Part shown: in pieces, positions 25,670 through 35,380 of the stretch
Position numbering within the stretch: position 1 is the first letter of the stretch
How the letters are laid out: every line of letters begins with the position of its first letter
DNA from: Flavobacterium circumlabens
Lineage (GTDB): Bacteria; Bacteroidota; Bacteroidia; Flavobacteriales; Flavobacteriaceae
DNA length: 64,000 nucleotides
Assembly: GCF_004345565.1 (NCBI RefSeq)
Contig: NZ_SLWA01000005.1
Span: 268,398 to 332,397 of the forward strand
Direction of reading: 5' to 3'
Notes under the pieces: model-generated
The model's input: the letters and a program-made list of their open reading frames with translations, nothing else
What the model was told of the DNA's origin: nothing
The model's database searches: none
Position numbers and translations under genes: made by a program

Positions 25670-27913
25670 CTAATAATTCAGATTGACTCCAAAACCAACT
25701 CCCATATCGCTGTCATAATGCGTTGTAATTCCGAAGTTTCTTGCCACGATATATTTAATTCCGGTCCTATATTCTTTATCGGTATTCCACATTAAGTTCA
25801 TGCGTAAACGTTTTGAAAGCGGAATGTCTTTTCGTTCCAGTTGAAAACGTATATTTCCATCGGTATAGACCTCTACCTGAGCTTTTATAAGCATTGGTAA
25901 CGTATATTCAAGACCCGCGCTAAAAACAGAACGATTGTCTTTGGTATTAGACTGGCCGAAAAGATTTTGTTCCTGTTCGTCCATTCCCATTTTTCTGTAA
26001 CGCCAGTCAAAACCGATAAAAAGCATCAGCCATTGATTTTTTCCAATGTAACGCCCAATGTGGGTTTCGGTTTCGTAACCGTGACTATCATTGTAGCCCA
26101 GTCTCCATTCCGTTCCAATACTCCAGCGGGTGCTGCTGAACATCGCTTCACCGTCATTTCCGTTTGTAGCAAAATCATTTTCTGCCATAAAATGAAACAT
26201 TCTGTCGTCCATTTTTAGCATTTTGTAAGCCATTTTCGGATCATGAATCAGCGGATTCGGTGCTGAATTTTCATAACTGAAAATACGTCCCATTCCTGCC
26301 ATCATGTGGTATAAAATATGACAGTGAAAAAACCAGTCCCCATCTGCATTGGCCTGAAATTCGATGGTATCGGTTTCCATCGGCATAATGTCAATTACAT
26401 TTTTTAGCGGAGCATAATCGCCCTGCTCGTTCAGGATTCTGAAATCGTGTCCGTGCAAATGCATGGGGTGTCGCATCATCGATCCGTTGTACAATACAAT
26501 GCGTACATTTTCTCCTTTTTTGATTAAGATTTTATCGGTTTCAGAAATCACTTTATTGTCCAGACTCCACACATAGCGATTCATATTTCCGGACAATTCA
26601 AAACGCAATTCCTTAACGGGAGCGTCTTTTGGGAGATTCGTTTTGGTGGGTGATTTCAGCATTCCGTAATTCAGAGTAACAATTTCAGGAGTTTCAGTGC
26701 TGTCATTACCCATTTGCATGCTTTCTGTGTGTGCTGCGTGGTTCACAGGTTTTGAATTTTCATCTTCGCCTGAAATTTCAGGATACATTACGGCATTCAT
26801 ATCCATTTTATTCAGGGACATTTTCATGCCCATGTCATTCATTTCGCCGTTCATTTTCATCATGCCGTTCATCATTTTCATTCCTTCGAAATATTTTAGT
26901 TTCGAAAGAGAAACAACAGGCTGTTGAACTCTGTCTCCCAGAAATAAAGATGCTGATCCCGTTCTGTCTTCGGCTGTAGCCAAAAAAGCAAAGGATTTTT
27001 TATCTTCCGCAATGGTAACAATAATATCATACGTTTCAGAAACCGCAATAATAAGGCGATCTACTGCTACAGGTTCAACATCGTTCCCGTCACTGGCTAC
27101 AACTGTTATTTTTCCGCCTCCGTAAGTCAGCCAGAAATAACTGGAAGCACCGCCGTTTGCAATTCTGAGCCTGACTTTTGCTCCGGGTTTAAACTGTGAA
27201 AGCTGCTCCTGATTTTTTCCATTGATTAGAAACTTCTCATAATACACATCGCTCACATCCATGGCATTCATTCGTTTCCATTCGTTGGTTACTTTGGTTG
27301 AAAAATGACCTTGTTTCAGGGCTTCGGCATAACTTTGGGTGGTTCCTTTTTTTATCGCAAACCAATCGTTGGCATTGTGCAGCATTCGTTGCACGTTTTC
27401 GGGTTTTAAGTCGGTCCATTCGCTCAAAATAACAGGAACGGTTGGTAAATCATCAATGCCTTTTCTGAAAGTCGGATCGTCTTTCTTTTTATTGATAATG
27501 AAAAGTCCGTACAAACCCACTTGCTCCTGAAGACCGGAATGGCTGTGGTACCAATACGTTCCGTTTTGAATAATTGGAAAACTGTATTTATGAGTGGTGT
27601 TGGGCGCAATCGGCATTTGGGTCAGATACGGAACACCGTCTTCTTTGTTGGGTAAAAATAAACCGTGCCAATGCAGCGAAGTGCTTTCTTTTAATTCGTT
27701 ATGCACATAAATTTCCGCAATATCTCCTTCCGTAAAAGTAAGGGTTGGCATTGGAATTTGTCCGTTTACTGCAAAAGCCTGTTTTTCCTTGCCTGAAAAA
27801 TTGACAATTGTATCCCGTACGTATAAGTCATAACGCACCACCTTTTGTGAAAGCATGATTTGTATGCTAAAAAGGAGAAATAGTGATGAGAAAAATATTT
27901 TTTTATAATCCAT
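25670..27913 (-). CDS. Multicopper oxidase (CopA-like) with a C-terminal CopB-like domain
   Basis: A 747-residue exported protein, probably oxidising Cu(I) in the periplasm. After a signal peptide (about 1-22) come three cupredoxin domains with the copper ligands HWHGLFLP (81-88), WYHSHSGLQEQ (about 122), HPMHLHGHDF (about 480) and FFHCHILYHMMAGMG (about 527). A Met-rich segment (MKMMNGMMKMNGEMN, about 345-380) is typical of copper-resistance oxidases. Past about residue 575 the sequence (FSAGLEYTLP, KAQVEVYTDGNIRFQLERK, RTGIKYIVARNFG) resembles the outer-membrane CopB beta-strands, so this appears to be a CopA-CopB fusion. Last gene of the copper operon, one base after the HMA-MauE gene. Confidence 0.9.
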   Translation of the reverse strand: MDYKKIFFSSLFLLFSIQIMLSQKVVRYDLYVRDTIVNFSGKEKQAFAVNGQIPMPTLTFTEGDIAEIYVHNELKESTSLHWHGLFLPNKEDGVPYLTQMPIAPNTTHKYSFPIIQNGTYWYHSHSGLQEQVGLYGLFIINKKKDDPTFRKGIDDLPTVPVILSEWTDLKPENVQRMLHNANDWFAIKKGTTQSYAEALKQGHFSTKVTNEWKRMNAMDVSDVYYEKFLINGKNQEQLSQFKPGAKVRLRIANGGASSYFWLTYGGGKITVVASDGNDVEPVAVDRLIIAVSETYDIIVTIAEDKKSFAFLATAEDRTGSASLFLGDRVQQPVVSLSKLKYFEGMKMMNGMMKMNGEMNDMGMKMSLNKMDMNAVMYPEISGEDENSKPVNHAAHTESMQMGNDSTETPEIVTLNYGMLKSPTKTNLPKDAPVKELRFELSGNMNRYVWSLDNKVISETDKILIKKGENVRIVLYNGSMMRHPMHLHGHDFRILNEQGDYAPLKNVIDIMPMETDTIEFQANADGDWFFHCHILYHMMAGMGRIFSYENSAPNPLIHDPKMAYKMLKMDDRMFHFMAENDFATNGNDGEAMFSSTRWSIGTEWRLGYNDSHGYETETHIGRYIGKNQWLMLFIGFDWRYRKMGMDEQEQNLFGQSNTKDNRSVFSAGLEYTLPMLIKAQVEVYTDGNIRFQLERKDIPLSKRLRMNLMWNTDKEYRTGIKYIVARNFGITTHYDSDMGVGFGVNLNY

Positions 27914-27914
27914 A

Positions 27915-28628
27915 TTATAGCATTGTTATCAGCATTATTAAACTCATGATGATCATTAAACCATCTTCTATAATGGTCACGGTGCTCATTGGTAAATTAA
28001 AAACGTCTCCTAAACAGGCACATTGAATTTTCTTTTTGTTCAATACAGATTGCAGGACACCAACGATGCTAATACTCATAACGATAAAGGTAAGGGCATT
28101 GGTCAGCAGCGGATTAAAATTGATTACATACGAAATTCCTAAACCCAGTTCGAGAAAAGCATATACATAACCCCAGACCGGGATTTTTTTCGCCAGCACA
28201 TCGTACATTTTATAGCTCTCGGCAAAACCTTTTAAGTTCAGCATTTTAAAAAATGAAAAAACCAAAAAGAATCCCGCCATGAAATGACGCATTGCCTGCA
28301 TAAAATCAAAATGAGAATTGATAAGCTGAATCAGGCCGGTAATCAGACTGATATAAAAGAAGATCAGTAGAATTGGTTTGTAGGTTTCCAGCCAGGATTT
28401 TGTTTCTTCTGCCATTTCATTATGGTGGATCGCTGAAATTTGATATTTACTGTCCAGAAGATGCTGCAATTCATTCAGACCAACATGTTTGCTCATGGTC
28501 ACAGTGGCACTGTTTTTTTCTTTGAAAACTTCAACCGCGGTTACATGCTCTGCCGATTGCAGTGCTTTTTTTACTTTGTCGGTACAGCTGGTGCAGGTCA
28601 TTCCGGTAATCTGATAGGTATGTGTCAT
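27915..28628 (-). CDS. HMA domain plus MauE-like membrane protein
   Basis: A 237-residue protein. Residues 1-65 are a heavy-metal-associated domain with the copper ligands in GMTCTSCTDKV (C11 and C14). After a linker come four hydrophobic segments between about 86 and 236 with a MauE/DoxX-like pattern (FMAGFFLVFSFFKMLNLKGFAESYKMYDVLAKKIP) and CACLGDVFNLP near 200. The combination suggests metal delivery or redox transfer at the inner membrane; function is inferred. One base separates its stop from the multicopper oxidase start. Confidence 0.85.
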   Translation of the reverse strand: MTHTYQITGMTCTSCTDKVKKALQSAEHVTAVEVFKEKNSATVTMSKHVGLNELQHLLDSKYQISAIHHNEMAEETKSWLETYKPILLIFFYISLITGLIQLINSHFDFMQAMRHFMAGFFLVFSFFKMLNLKGFAESYKMYDVLAKKIPVWGYVYAFLELGLGISYVINFNPLLTNALTFIVMSISIVGVLQSVLNKKKIQCACLGDVFNLPMSTVTIIEDGLMIIMSLIMLITML

Positions 28629-28728
28629 TGTTTTATCTTTAAATAGTACAATGCAAATTTCCGAAGCAGGATTGGCTTCGTGTTGTATAATTTTGTGAAT
28701 GATTTGTAATATTTACAAAATAATAATA

Positions 28729-28807
28729 ACCGCAAGGGTCGCAAGGTTTTGTATCTGTCGTGTTTTATAAAAATGCAACGTTCACAAAGCTTTGCGTTCT
28801 TTGCGGT
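28729..28807. repeat. Intergenic imperfect inverted repeat, CCGCAAAG family
   Basis: ACCGCAAGGGTCGCAAGG on the left is mirrored by AAGCTTTGCGTTCTTTGCGGT on the right. It lies inside the copper gene run, between the HMA-AraC regulator and the HMA-MauE gene, and ends about 10 bases before the regulator stop. Confidence 0.65.
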
Positions 28808-28817
28808 AAAAAAAAAA

Positions 28818-29378
28818 TTACAAATTCTCGATCTGAATACGTTTTTTGTCTTTCAGCTGCTTAAAATAAGTGGGTGTAAAACCGGTGATTTTTTTGAACT
28901 GATTGCTCAGATGTGCCACATTACTATAGTTTAGGATGTCGGCAATTTCGCTTAACGAAAGTTCATTATAAATCAATAATTCTTTTACCTTTTCTATTTT
29001 CTGACTAATGAAATATTTTTCGATAGTAGTATTTTCTGTTTCCGAAAATAAATTGCTCAGCGTGTTATAATCCTGATGAAGGTTTTCAGACAAATAATCA
29101 GACAAATTGATTTTCAGTTCATTGTTTTTATGATGAACCAAATCGATAATCAGGTTTTTTATTTTCTCGATTGTTTTGCTTTTTTTGTCATCAAGCAGGT
29201 CAAAACCCAAAGAATGCAGGCTTTGAAGTAAATCTCTTTTTTGATTTTCTGTGATTTCCTCCTGCAATTCAACTTCACCCAGTTCAACAGAAATAGTGTG
29301 AAGTCCGAGTTTCTCAAACTCAGACTTCACTACCATTTTACATCTGCTGCATACCATGTTTTTGATATAGAGCGTCAT
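28818..29378 (-). CDS. AraC-type regulator with N-terminal metal-binding (HMA-like) domain
   Basis: A 186-residue protein with an HMA-like N-terminus: MTLYIKNMVCSRCKMVV, where C10 and C13 form a CxxC pair as in heavy-metal-associated domains, followed by a beta-alpha-beta pattern to about residue 65. The C-terminal 100 residues are an AraC helix-turn-helix pair (KVKELLIYNELSLSEIADIL and NVAHLSNQFKKITGFTPTYFKQL). This architecture allows direct metal sensing coupled to DNA binding. It starts three bases after the DUF3347 gene and probably controls the copper operon. Confidence 0.85.
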   Translation of the reverse strand: MTLYIKNMVCSRCKMVVKSEFEKLGLHTISVELGEVELQEEITENQKRDLLQSLHSLGFDLLDDKKSKTIEKIKNLIIDLVHHKNNELKINLSDYLSENLHQDYNTLSNLFSETENTTIEKYFISQKIEKVKELLIYNELSLSEIADILNYSNVAHLSNQFKKITGFTPTYFKQLKDKKRIQIENL

Positions 29379-29381
29379 AAT

Positions 29382-29909
29382 TTATTTGATCGTTTCTACC
29401 ACATTTCCACAAGTCAGCATTGAAGAACCGTAATACGGATTTTTAACTGCTTTTTCTTTGCTTAACCAATTGGCATCTGCCATAGGACAATATTGGTAGT
29501 AAACCGTTTCTGCAGGATTGGAAGCTTTGATCAGTTCGTAAGTGCTTTTAGATAAGGATTTAAAAGTTTCTCTTTGTTTTTTAAGCTCCTGATTCGATGC
29601 AATTGCTTTGGCATCAGCAGTCATTTTTTTCATGACTTTCATCCAGACGTTGTGCTCTGCGGTTTTTAACTGATCCATTTTTACGGCAGCAATGGCAGTT
29701 AAAAGGTCTTTAGATTTTGCTGAAGTGGTTTTTGCGTCACTTTTGATCAGGGCGTCTTTCATCGCAAAATACTCATCAAAAACAGGTTTCAGTTTAGAGT
29801 CCTGAACTTCTTCTGTTGTGATTGGAGATTTTATTTCTTTTGCTGAAATGGTGTTTACGGATAGTATTATTGTAATTGCTGACAAAACAGCTGTTATTGC
29901 GTTTTTCAT
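29382..29909 (-). CDS. DUF3347 exported protein
   Basis: A 175-residue periplasmic protein with a signal peptide (ALSAITIILSVNTISA). The DUF3347 core is seen in LKPVFDEYFAMKDALIKSDAKTTSAKSKDLLTAI (about 40-73) and ETFKSLSKSTYELIKAS (about 118-134), ending in VYYQYCPMADANWLSKEKAVKNPYYGSSMLTCGN with Cys and Met residues that resemble copper ligands. DUF3347 is common in Bacteroidetes copper efflux loci (next to CusB-type proteins). A role in copper binding is inference from family context. Confidence 0.88.
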   Translation of the reverse strand: MKNAITAVLSAITIILSVNTISAKEIKSPITTEEVQDSKLKPVFDEYFAMKDALIKSDAKTTSAKSKDLLTAIAAVKMDQLKTAEHNVWMKVMKKMTADAKAIASNQELKKQRETFKSLSKSTYELIKASNPAETVYYQYCPMADANWLSKEKAVKNPYYGSSMLTCGNVVETIK

Positions 29910-30086
29910 TTTTTATATGTTTTGGAAAAAGATTTTAAGTTTTCCTTTCGATTAATTTTTTTTGTTTTCTGGTAGTCTTCCTTAAAATAGCAAAGAAAAA
30001 TAAGCAATAAACCTGCTGTCTTTGCGTAAAATTTTAGGATAAGCGGTGCTGTCAAAACCCATTTAGGGCTGTCACAGCTACAATTA

Positions 30087-30470
30087 TTATATTTTAGGAG
30101 GTAGCCAGATAGAAGTGAAACCATCAGAAATTCGGGCTTCATTGTGATAGGAAACAGGTTTTTCTATTGAAAAATTGAAAAGAATATTCGGAAGTTCAAA
30201 GTCATTTAAAGCCGGAATGCTAAACTGTAAAGAAGAGGTTGTACAATTCGTATGGTTGCATTTTCCGTCACAGTCATGCTTCTCTTTTTTGGGAGAGGCA
30301 GTTTTCCTGCAACAATCTTTTGTACAGCAGTCTTTTTCTTTTTCGTTAGCGCTAATTTCTTTTTTGTGAGCGCTTTTGCCTGTATGATTTTCACATGCAT
30401 AACCCGAAATCGGAGTCAGAAAGAAACCAATGGCCAGGAATACAAATAATATGAAGGCTTTTTTTGTCAA
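30087..30470 (-). CDS. Cys/His-rich exported protein at the head of the copper operon
   Basis: A 127-residue protein with a signal peptide (FILFVFLAIGFFLTPISGYA) and a low-complexity metal-ligand region: CENHTGKSAH, DCCTKDCCRK, HDCDGKCNHTNC (about 26-80), then a non-repetitive tail with ALNDFELPNILFNFSIEKP. Eleven or more cysteines and several histidines in about 55 residues point to metal binding, most likely copper or zinc sequestration in the periplasm. No family name recognised. First gene of the operon continuing to DUF3347, HMA-AraC, HMA-MauE and multicopper oxidase; the reading frame at 29906-30142 is an antisense-like overlap, not a gene. Confidence 0.72.
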   Translation of the reverse strand: MTKKAFILFVFLAIGFFLTPISGYACENHTGKSAHKKEISANEKEKDCCTKDCCRKTASPKKEKHDCDGKCNHTNCTTSSLQFSIPALNDFELPNILFNFSIEKPVSYHNEARISDGFTSIWLPPKI

Positions 30471-30489
30471 CGAAAATGGTTTGGTGATA

Positions 30490-30497
30490 CAAATTTA
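30490..30497 (-). promoter_or_regulatory. Candidate -7 promoter element of the copper operon
   Basis: Minus-strand TAAATTTG (TAnnTTTG), 20 bases before the Cys-rich gene start. No TTG at the usual -33 distance, as expected for an activator-dependent promoter. Confidence 0.45.
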
Positions 30498-30540
30498 GAT
30501 AAAAATTATTCAGGTCTGCGCTCTTTTAAGATTTCAATAA

Positions 30541-31374
30541 CTAAAGTCTTTTAAAATCAGTAGGTTTCATATTCTTTCTTTTCTTGAAATAATTGGACAA
30601 ATGGCTTTCATCGGTAAAACCGAATTCGTACGCAATTTGTTTGACGGGCAATTGATTGTTCTGAAAACGTTTTTCGATCAGGGTTGTTCTCAGATTATGA
30701 ATGTAATCGCGGTAACTAATTGCAAAAGTCCTTTTGAAATAGGCACTGAAATAAGTCTGGGCAATATTAAAATGATCGGCAATTACTTTAATCTGAACCA
30801 GTTTCGGCTGATAAATATTCTGATGGATGTAAGAAGTAATCTGCTCATTGTCAATAGAATTTCCTTTTACGACCAGATTCAGGCCGCGCATCGTTTCTTT
30901 TATTAATCCAAAAATGGACAGGATCTGGTAAAATACAATGGGCGAATTCGAAATATCGGTTTTGCAATTGTAGGCAGAAATGTTTTCAATTGTATTTCTT
31001 AAAATCGTTTTACACGGATCATCCAATTTTAAAACAGTTTCTTTTAGTGTTTTATCCCGCATGAAACTTTCGGGTGTATGAACTAAAAATTCATCACAGG
31101 TCAGGTTTTGTTTGGAATTGAAATAATTGTCGGTAAACTTGATATAAAAAAAACGCGTGCTTTTCTTTATGTCAAAATAATGCTCGTCATCTGGCGAAAT
31201 CACAAATAAATCACCTGTTTTATAAGGTAAGAGATTATTATTTAAATGATGAATTCCGTTTCCTTTTTTTATATAGATGATTTCATAATAGGTATGGGTA
31301 TGCATAGGAAGATGAAATTTCTCGTCTTCAAATTCATCTATTAAAAGCGTTTCAAATTGATTTAATTTAGTCAT
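30541..31374 (-). CDS. AraC family transcriptional regulator (cupin sensor domain)
   Basis: A 277-residue regulator with an N-terminal AraC-binding cupin (FHLPMHTHTYYEIIYIKKGNGIHHLNN near 16-45, with a potential metal site) and a C-terminal AraC helix-turn-helix (about 180-277: IKVIADHFNIAQTYFSAYFKRT and QIAYEFGFTDESHLSNYFKKRKNMKPTDFKRL). It faces the MFS transporter gene across a 104-base gap, so it probably controls that gene and itself. No signal peptide. Confidence 0.92.
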   Translation of the reverse strand: MTKLNQFETLLIDEFEDEKFHLPMHTHTYYEIIYIKKGNGIHHLNNNLLPYKTGDLFVISPDDEHYFDIKKSTRFFYIKFTDNYFNSKQNLTCDEFLVHTPESFMRDKTLKETVLKLDDPCKTILRNTIENISAYNCKTDISNSPIVFYQILSIFGLIKETMRGLNLVVKGNSIDNEQITSYIHQNIYQPKLVQIKVIADHFNIAQTYFSAYFKRTFAISYRDYIHNLRTTLIEKRFQNNQLPVKQIAYEFGFTDESHLSNYFKKRKNMKPTDFKRL

Positions 31375-31477
31375 AGCTTAAATATACAAGTTTATGTCGT
31401 AAATGTACAACTATTTTTTTGTAGAAGGGGCTTAAATTTGCATCATAGAAAATCTATTCCTTTCTTGTAAAAAAAAA

Positions 31478-32652
31478 ATGAAAAAAAGTCTTATTGCGCT
31501 GTCATTGGGTGGTTTAACGATCGGGATTACCGAATTTGTTATGATGGGCCTGTTGCCTGATATTGCTTCAGATATGAAAGTTACGATTCCCGTTGCCGGA
31601 TATTTAATTTCGGCCTACGCACTTGGAGTTGTCATAGGAGCACCCCTGTTAGTAATTCTGGGCAGAAATTTTGCTCCGAAAAAAATGCTTTTAATTTTAG
31701 CTTTGATGTTAACGGTTTTTAATGCGCTGTCGATCATTGCTCCCAACTATAATTTTTTATTCGCTTCGAGGTTTCTCTCCGGACTGCCACACGGCGCTTT
31801 CTTTGGAGTGGGAGCGGTTGTTGCTAGCCGTTTGGCGGACAAAGGAAAAGAAGCGCAGGCGATCGCTATCATGTTCTCAGGTTTAACACTGGCTAATCTG
31901 ATTGGTGTACCGATTGGAACTTATATCGGGCACCATTTTATCTGGCGTTATACCTTCATATTGATTGCCATTGTTGGCTTGCTTACCTTTTTGTTTATCT
32001 ATTTATGGATGCCCAATCTGGAAAACAACCAAAAGGTAAATATGAGAACGCAATTAAAATTTTTCCAGAAAATGGATGCGTGGCTCATTATCGGAATCAC
32101 ATCAATTGGTTTTGGCGGATTGTTTGCCTGGATCAGTTATATCGCGCCGCTGTTGATTAATGTTTCTAAATTTTCTCCCGAAGATGTTTCGTATATTTTA
32201 ATCCTGGCCGGTTTCGGAATGGTGGTAGGGAATTTTTTAGGCGGTAAACTGGCGGATAATTTTCTCCTGCACCGACTACCTTGGCTTTGTTGTTTGTCAT
32301 GTCGATCGATTTGGTTTTGGTTTACTTTTTCTCGTACAATCAATATGCTTCTTTGGTCTTTACGTTTTTAACAGGAGCGATTTCATTCTCTGTTATTGCG
32401 CCTATTCAAATGCTTATGATTCGTACTGCAAAGGGTGCAGAGATGATTGCTTCAGCTTCATTGCAGGGAAGCTTTAATATCGGAAATGCATTAGGTGCTT
32501 TTCTTGGCGGTTTGCCGCTTATCGCAGGATATAGTTATGCTTCTCCGAATCTTATCGGGGTTGGAATGTCGATTGTAGGGATGATTATTACTCTTGTCCT
32601 GATTCAAAGAAGAAGTACGGCTCCGGATTTACAGACGGTGGAAACTGTTTAA
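31478..32652 (+). pseudogene. MFS transporter (AraJ-like), single-base frameshift
   Basis: The first reading frame covers ten of twelve expected helices (GITEFVMMGLLPDIASDM near the start; RFLSGLPHGAFFGVGAVVASRLA near 101-123) and loses frame at the T run 32260-32263 (GGATAATTTTCTCC). With one more T the frame continues as ADNFSPAPTTLALLFVMSIDL into the second piece, which ends at 32652, giving 391 residues, the normal length for this family of drug/sugar efflux permeases. So a single T deletion in a homopolymer (or a base-calling error) splits the gene. Divergent from an AraC regulator that likely controls it. Confidence 0.88.
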
Positions 32653-32727
32653 TTTTCTTCCAAGGCCTGATTTTAAAAAAGGATGAAGTAATCCTCTTTT
32701 CCAGATAATTCAAAATTTGGTTTCATA

Positions 32728-32766
32728 AAAAATGGCTGACAATTCGTTTTGTCAGCCATTTTTTTG
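32728..32766. terminator. Bidirectional terminator
   Basis: AAAAATGGCTGACAA (32728-32742) pairs perfectly with TTGTCAGCCATTTTT (32749-32763) around six bases, between the MFS gene and convergent metQ. Confidence 0.9.
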
Positions 32767-32792
32767 ATGTCGGTTAAAAGTGAATTAAGGTT

Positions 32793-33611
32793 TTACCAGC
32801 CTTTTACTGCGCCGCCTTTAAATTCTTTTTCTGCTGCTTTGGCAACTTCTTCAGATTGAAATGCTTTTAGGAATTTCAATACTTTCGGGTCGTTTTTATT
32901 GTCTTCTCTTGAAACCACCAAATTGACATAAGGAGAATCTTTATCTTCCACAAATAAAGCATCCCTGGAAGGTACAAGTCCGGCCTGAGATGAGAAAGTG
33001 TTGTTGATAATGGCTATCGTTACATTCTGATCGTCTAATGTTCTTGGAATTTGCGGAGCTTCTAATTCTAATATTTTTATATTCTTCGGGTTTTGGGTGA
33101 TGTCTGTTACTTTTGGTAAAAGGCCAACATTGTCTCTCAGTTTCAGAATGCCATTTTTTTGAAGCAGTAATAGGGAACGTCCTCCGTTTGTAGGATCATT
33201 TGGAATTACGATTGTACTTTCCGGTTTTAATTCGGCGAGCGTTTTTATTTTTCTGGAATAAGCCGCAATCGGATAAATGAAAGTCTTTCCGATAATCGCC
33301 AGCTTGTATCCCCTTTGTTGTGATTGTGCATCCAGATAAGGTTTGTGCTGGAAAGCATTGGCATCAATATCACCCTGATTTAAGGCTTCGTTCGGAACTA
33401 CATAATCATTGAATGTAATTAACTCCACTTCTAAGCCGTATTTTTCTTTGGCTACTTTTTGAGCGGCCTGTGCTACTGCAAATTCAGGTCCGGCTGCCAC
33501 TCCCACCTTTATATAATTGGGGTCATTTTTCTTGTCTTTTCCACAGTTGGCCAGCAAAAGTGTTAGCAGTAAAATTCCTGTCAGTATCGAAAATTTATTT
33601 CTTGTATTCAT
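32793..33611 (-). CDS. metQ: Methionine ABC transporter substrate-binding lipoprotein MetQ
   Basis: Binds D/L-methionine (or derivatives) and delivers it to MetNI. The 272-residue protein has a lipobox (LLLANCGKD, Cys near 23) and the NlpA/MetQ signatures: YIKVGVAAGPEFAVAQAAQKVAKEKYGLEVELITFNDYVVPN (about 33-74), NAFQHKPYLD and NDPTNGGRSLLLLQKNG. The third gene of metNIQ, 28 bases after metI. Confidence 0.94.
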   Translation of the reverse strand: MNTRNKFSILTGILLLTLLLANCGKDKKNDPNYIKVGVAAGPEFAVAQAAQKVAKEKYGLEVELITFNDYVVPNEALNQGDIDANAFQHKPYLDAQSQQRGYKLAIIGKTFIYPIAAYSRKIKTLAELKPESTIVIPNDPTNGGRSLLLLQKNGILKLRDNVGLLPKVTDITQNPKNIKILELEAPQIPRTLDDQNVTIAIINNTFSSQAGLVPSRDALFVEDKDSPYVNLVVSREDNKNDPKVLKFLKAFQSEEVAKAAEKEFKGGAVKGW

Positions 33612-33639
33612 GTTTTTATTTTAAAATTAAAGCTGGGTT

Positions 33640-34293
33640 TTATCTGTGATCAAAATATTTAGAAAGTCTGTCGCCTGCAAATTGTATGATAAATACAAGA
33701 GTAACGAGCAAAATCAGAACGGTATTCATAATCGCTGCATCGTAACCAATATAACCATATTGATAACCAATTTGTCCGAGTCCACCGGCACCTACAGCAC
33801 CACCCATTGCAGAATACCCTACAAGTGTGATCAGTGTAATCGATGCGGCATTAATAAGGGACGGAAGGGCTTCCGGCAATAGAACTTTGTATACAATTTG
33901 TAAAGGTGTTGCGCCCAGGGCTCTTGCTGCTTCAATCAATCCGGAAGGCAGGCTGAGTAAACTGTTTTCTACCAGTCTTGCGATAAAAGGAGCGGCACCA
34001 ATGCTTAAAGGTACCAATGCAGCACTAACACCAATAGAAGTTCCGACCAAAGCTCTGGTAAAAGGAATCATCCAGACAATTAAAATGATAAAGGGAATCG
34101 ATCTGAAAATGTTGATGATGATCGAAAGAATACGATTGAATACCACATGTTCCAAGATCTGGCCTTTTCGGGTAAGGAATAATAAAATTCCCGATGGAAG
34201 TCCTAATAAAAAACCGAAAAATCCGGCCAGGAATGTCATTACAATTGTTTCTAATGTTCCTTGTACTAGTAATGTTATAATAGATTCAGACAT
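33640..34293 (-). CDS. metI: Methionine ABC transporter permease MetI
   Basis: A 217-residue permease with about five to six membrane segments. The MetI family sequence is evident in [17 protein letters not shown] (about 28-44), [26 protein letters not shown] (about 63-88) and the EAA loop region [29 protein letters not shown] (about 118-146). Its start overlaps the metN stop by eight bases. Confidence 0.95.
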   Translation of the reverse strand: MSESIITLLVQGTLETIVMTFLAGFFGFLLGLPSGILLFLTRKGQILEHVVFNRILSIIINIFRSIPFIILIVWMIPFTRALVGTSIGVSAALVPLSIGAAPFIARLVENSLLSLPSGLIEAARALGATPLQIVYKVLLPEALPSLINAASITLITLVGYSAMGGAVGAGGLGQIGYQYGYIGYDAAIMNTVLILLVTLVFIIQFAGDRLSKYFDHR

Positions 34294-35317
34294 AGCCTAA
34301 TATTTCTGTTTTTACGTGTTTTTCTTTAAAAAATTGAATTGCTTCTTTTTGCTGCGTTTCGTTGCCGGACAATTCGACGATCAGAATTCCGAAATTGGTC
34401 TCGCCGGCATATGCCGTCTGAGCGGTAATAATGTTGGCATTCACACCAAACTGAATGGCAGCCTGAGTCAGAATAGGCTCGTTTACTGATTTTCCGTTCA
34501 GTTCTAATCGTAAAAGAGGATGTAAGCCTTCCTTGTAAGCTGACTCTAGACGTTCCTGATACACATCCGGGATATCAATGTGTAAGGAAGAGGCGATAAA
34601 CTCGCGTGTCAGTTCATGCTGCGGATTGGCAAATATTTCACCTACAGTTCCCTGTTCTATTAGTTTTCCGTTACTTATTACAGCAACCTCGTCACAAATT
34701 GCCTTAACGACTTCCATTTGGTGGGTGATGAGCAGTATTGTGATATTAAGACGTTTGTTGATGTCTTTTAACAGATTTAAAATTGACCTTGTAGTTCCGG
34801 GATCCAGTGCGCTGGTCGCTTCGTCACACAAAAGCACTTTTGGATTATTAGCGAGAGTTCTTGCAATAGCGACACGCTGTTTTTGACCACCGGAGAGACT
34901 GGCAGGATAATCATTGACTTTTTCAGTTAGTCCGACAAGTTCTAATAGTTCCTGTACACGTTCTTTAATGATGCTTTTAGAAACACCGGCTAATTCTAAG
35001 GAAAACGCGACATTCTCAAAAACAGTTCTGGAGGATAAAAGATTGAAATGCTGAAAAATCATTCCGATTTGTCTTCTTTCCTGTGCCAGTTGGGAATTGC
35101 TTAAGAGCAGCAATGATTTTCCGTCCACGATTACCTCGCCCGAAGTTGGTTTTTCAAGTAAATTGATGCAGCGGATTAAAGTACTTTTTCCGGCTCCGGA
35201 AGTACCAATAACACCGAAAATTTTTCCTGGAGGTACATGTAGTGAAACATCCTGCAATGCATTAATTTCACGGCCTGTTTTATAAAAGGTCTTCGTAATA
35301 TTCTTTAATTCTATCAT
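34286..35317 (-). CDS. metN: Methionine ABC transporter ATP-binding protein MetN
   Basis: A 343-residue ATPase of the methionine importer. Walker [10 protein letters not shown] (about 38-46), Q-loop, ABC signature [16 protein letters not shown] (about 141-156) and Walker [14 protein letters not shown] (about 161-173) are all present. The C-terminal 100 residues are the NIL domain that binds methionine for feedback inhibition (about 260-343; [20 protein letters not shown]). First gene of metNIQ with its own consensus promoter upstream. Confidence 0.95.
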   Translation of the reverse strand: MIELKNITKTFYKTGREINALQDVSLHVPPGKIFGVIGTSGAGKSTLIRCINLLEKPTSGEVIVDGKSLLLLSNSQLAQERRQIGMIFQHFNLLSSRTVFENVAFSLELAGVSKSIIKERVQELLELVGLTEKVNDYPASLSGGQKQRVAIARTLANNPKVLLCDEATSALDPGTTRSILNLLKDINKRLNITILLITHQMEVVKAICDEVAVISNGKLIEQGTVGEIFANPQHELTREFIASSLHIDIPDVYQERLESAYKEGLHPLLRLELNGKSVNEPILTQAAIQFGVNANIITAQTAYAGETNFGILIVELSGNETQQKEAIQFFKEKHVKTEILGYV

Positions 35318-35380
35318 ATTTTATTATTTGCAATCCGTTGAAAGCTAAAGAAGAAAAAAAAGTTCTTCTCAATTTGGGTG

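Noticed and set aside
29906..30142. Minus-strand frame between the Cys-rich and DUF3347 genes
   Set aside because: Overlaps the Cys-rich gene end and has no features beyond a basic tail; more likely leader sequence.
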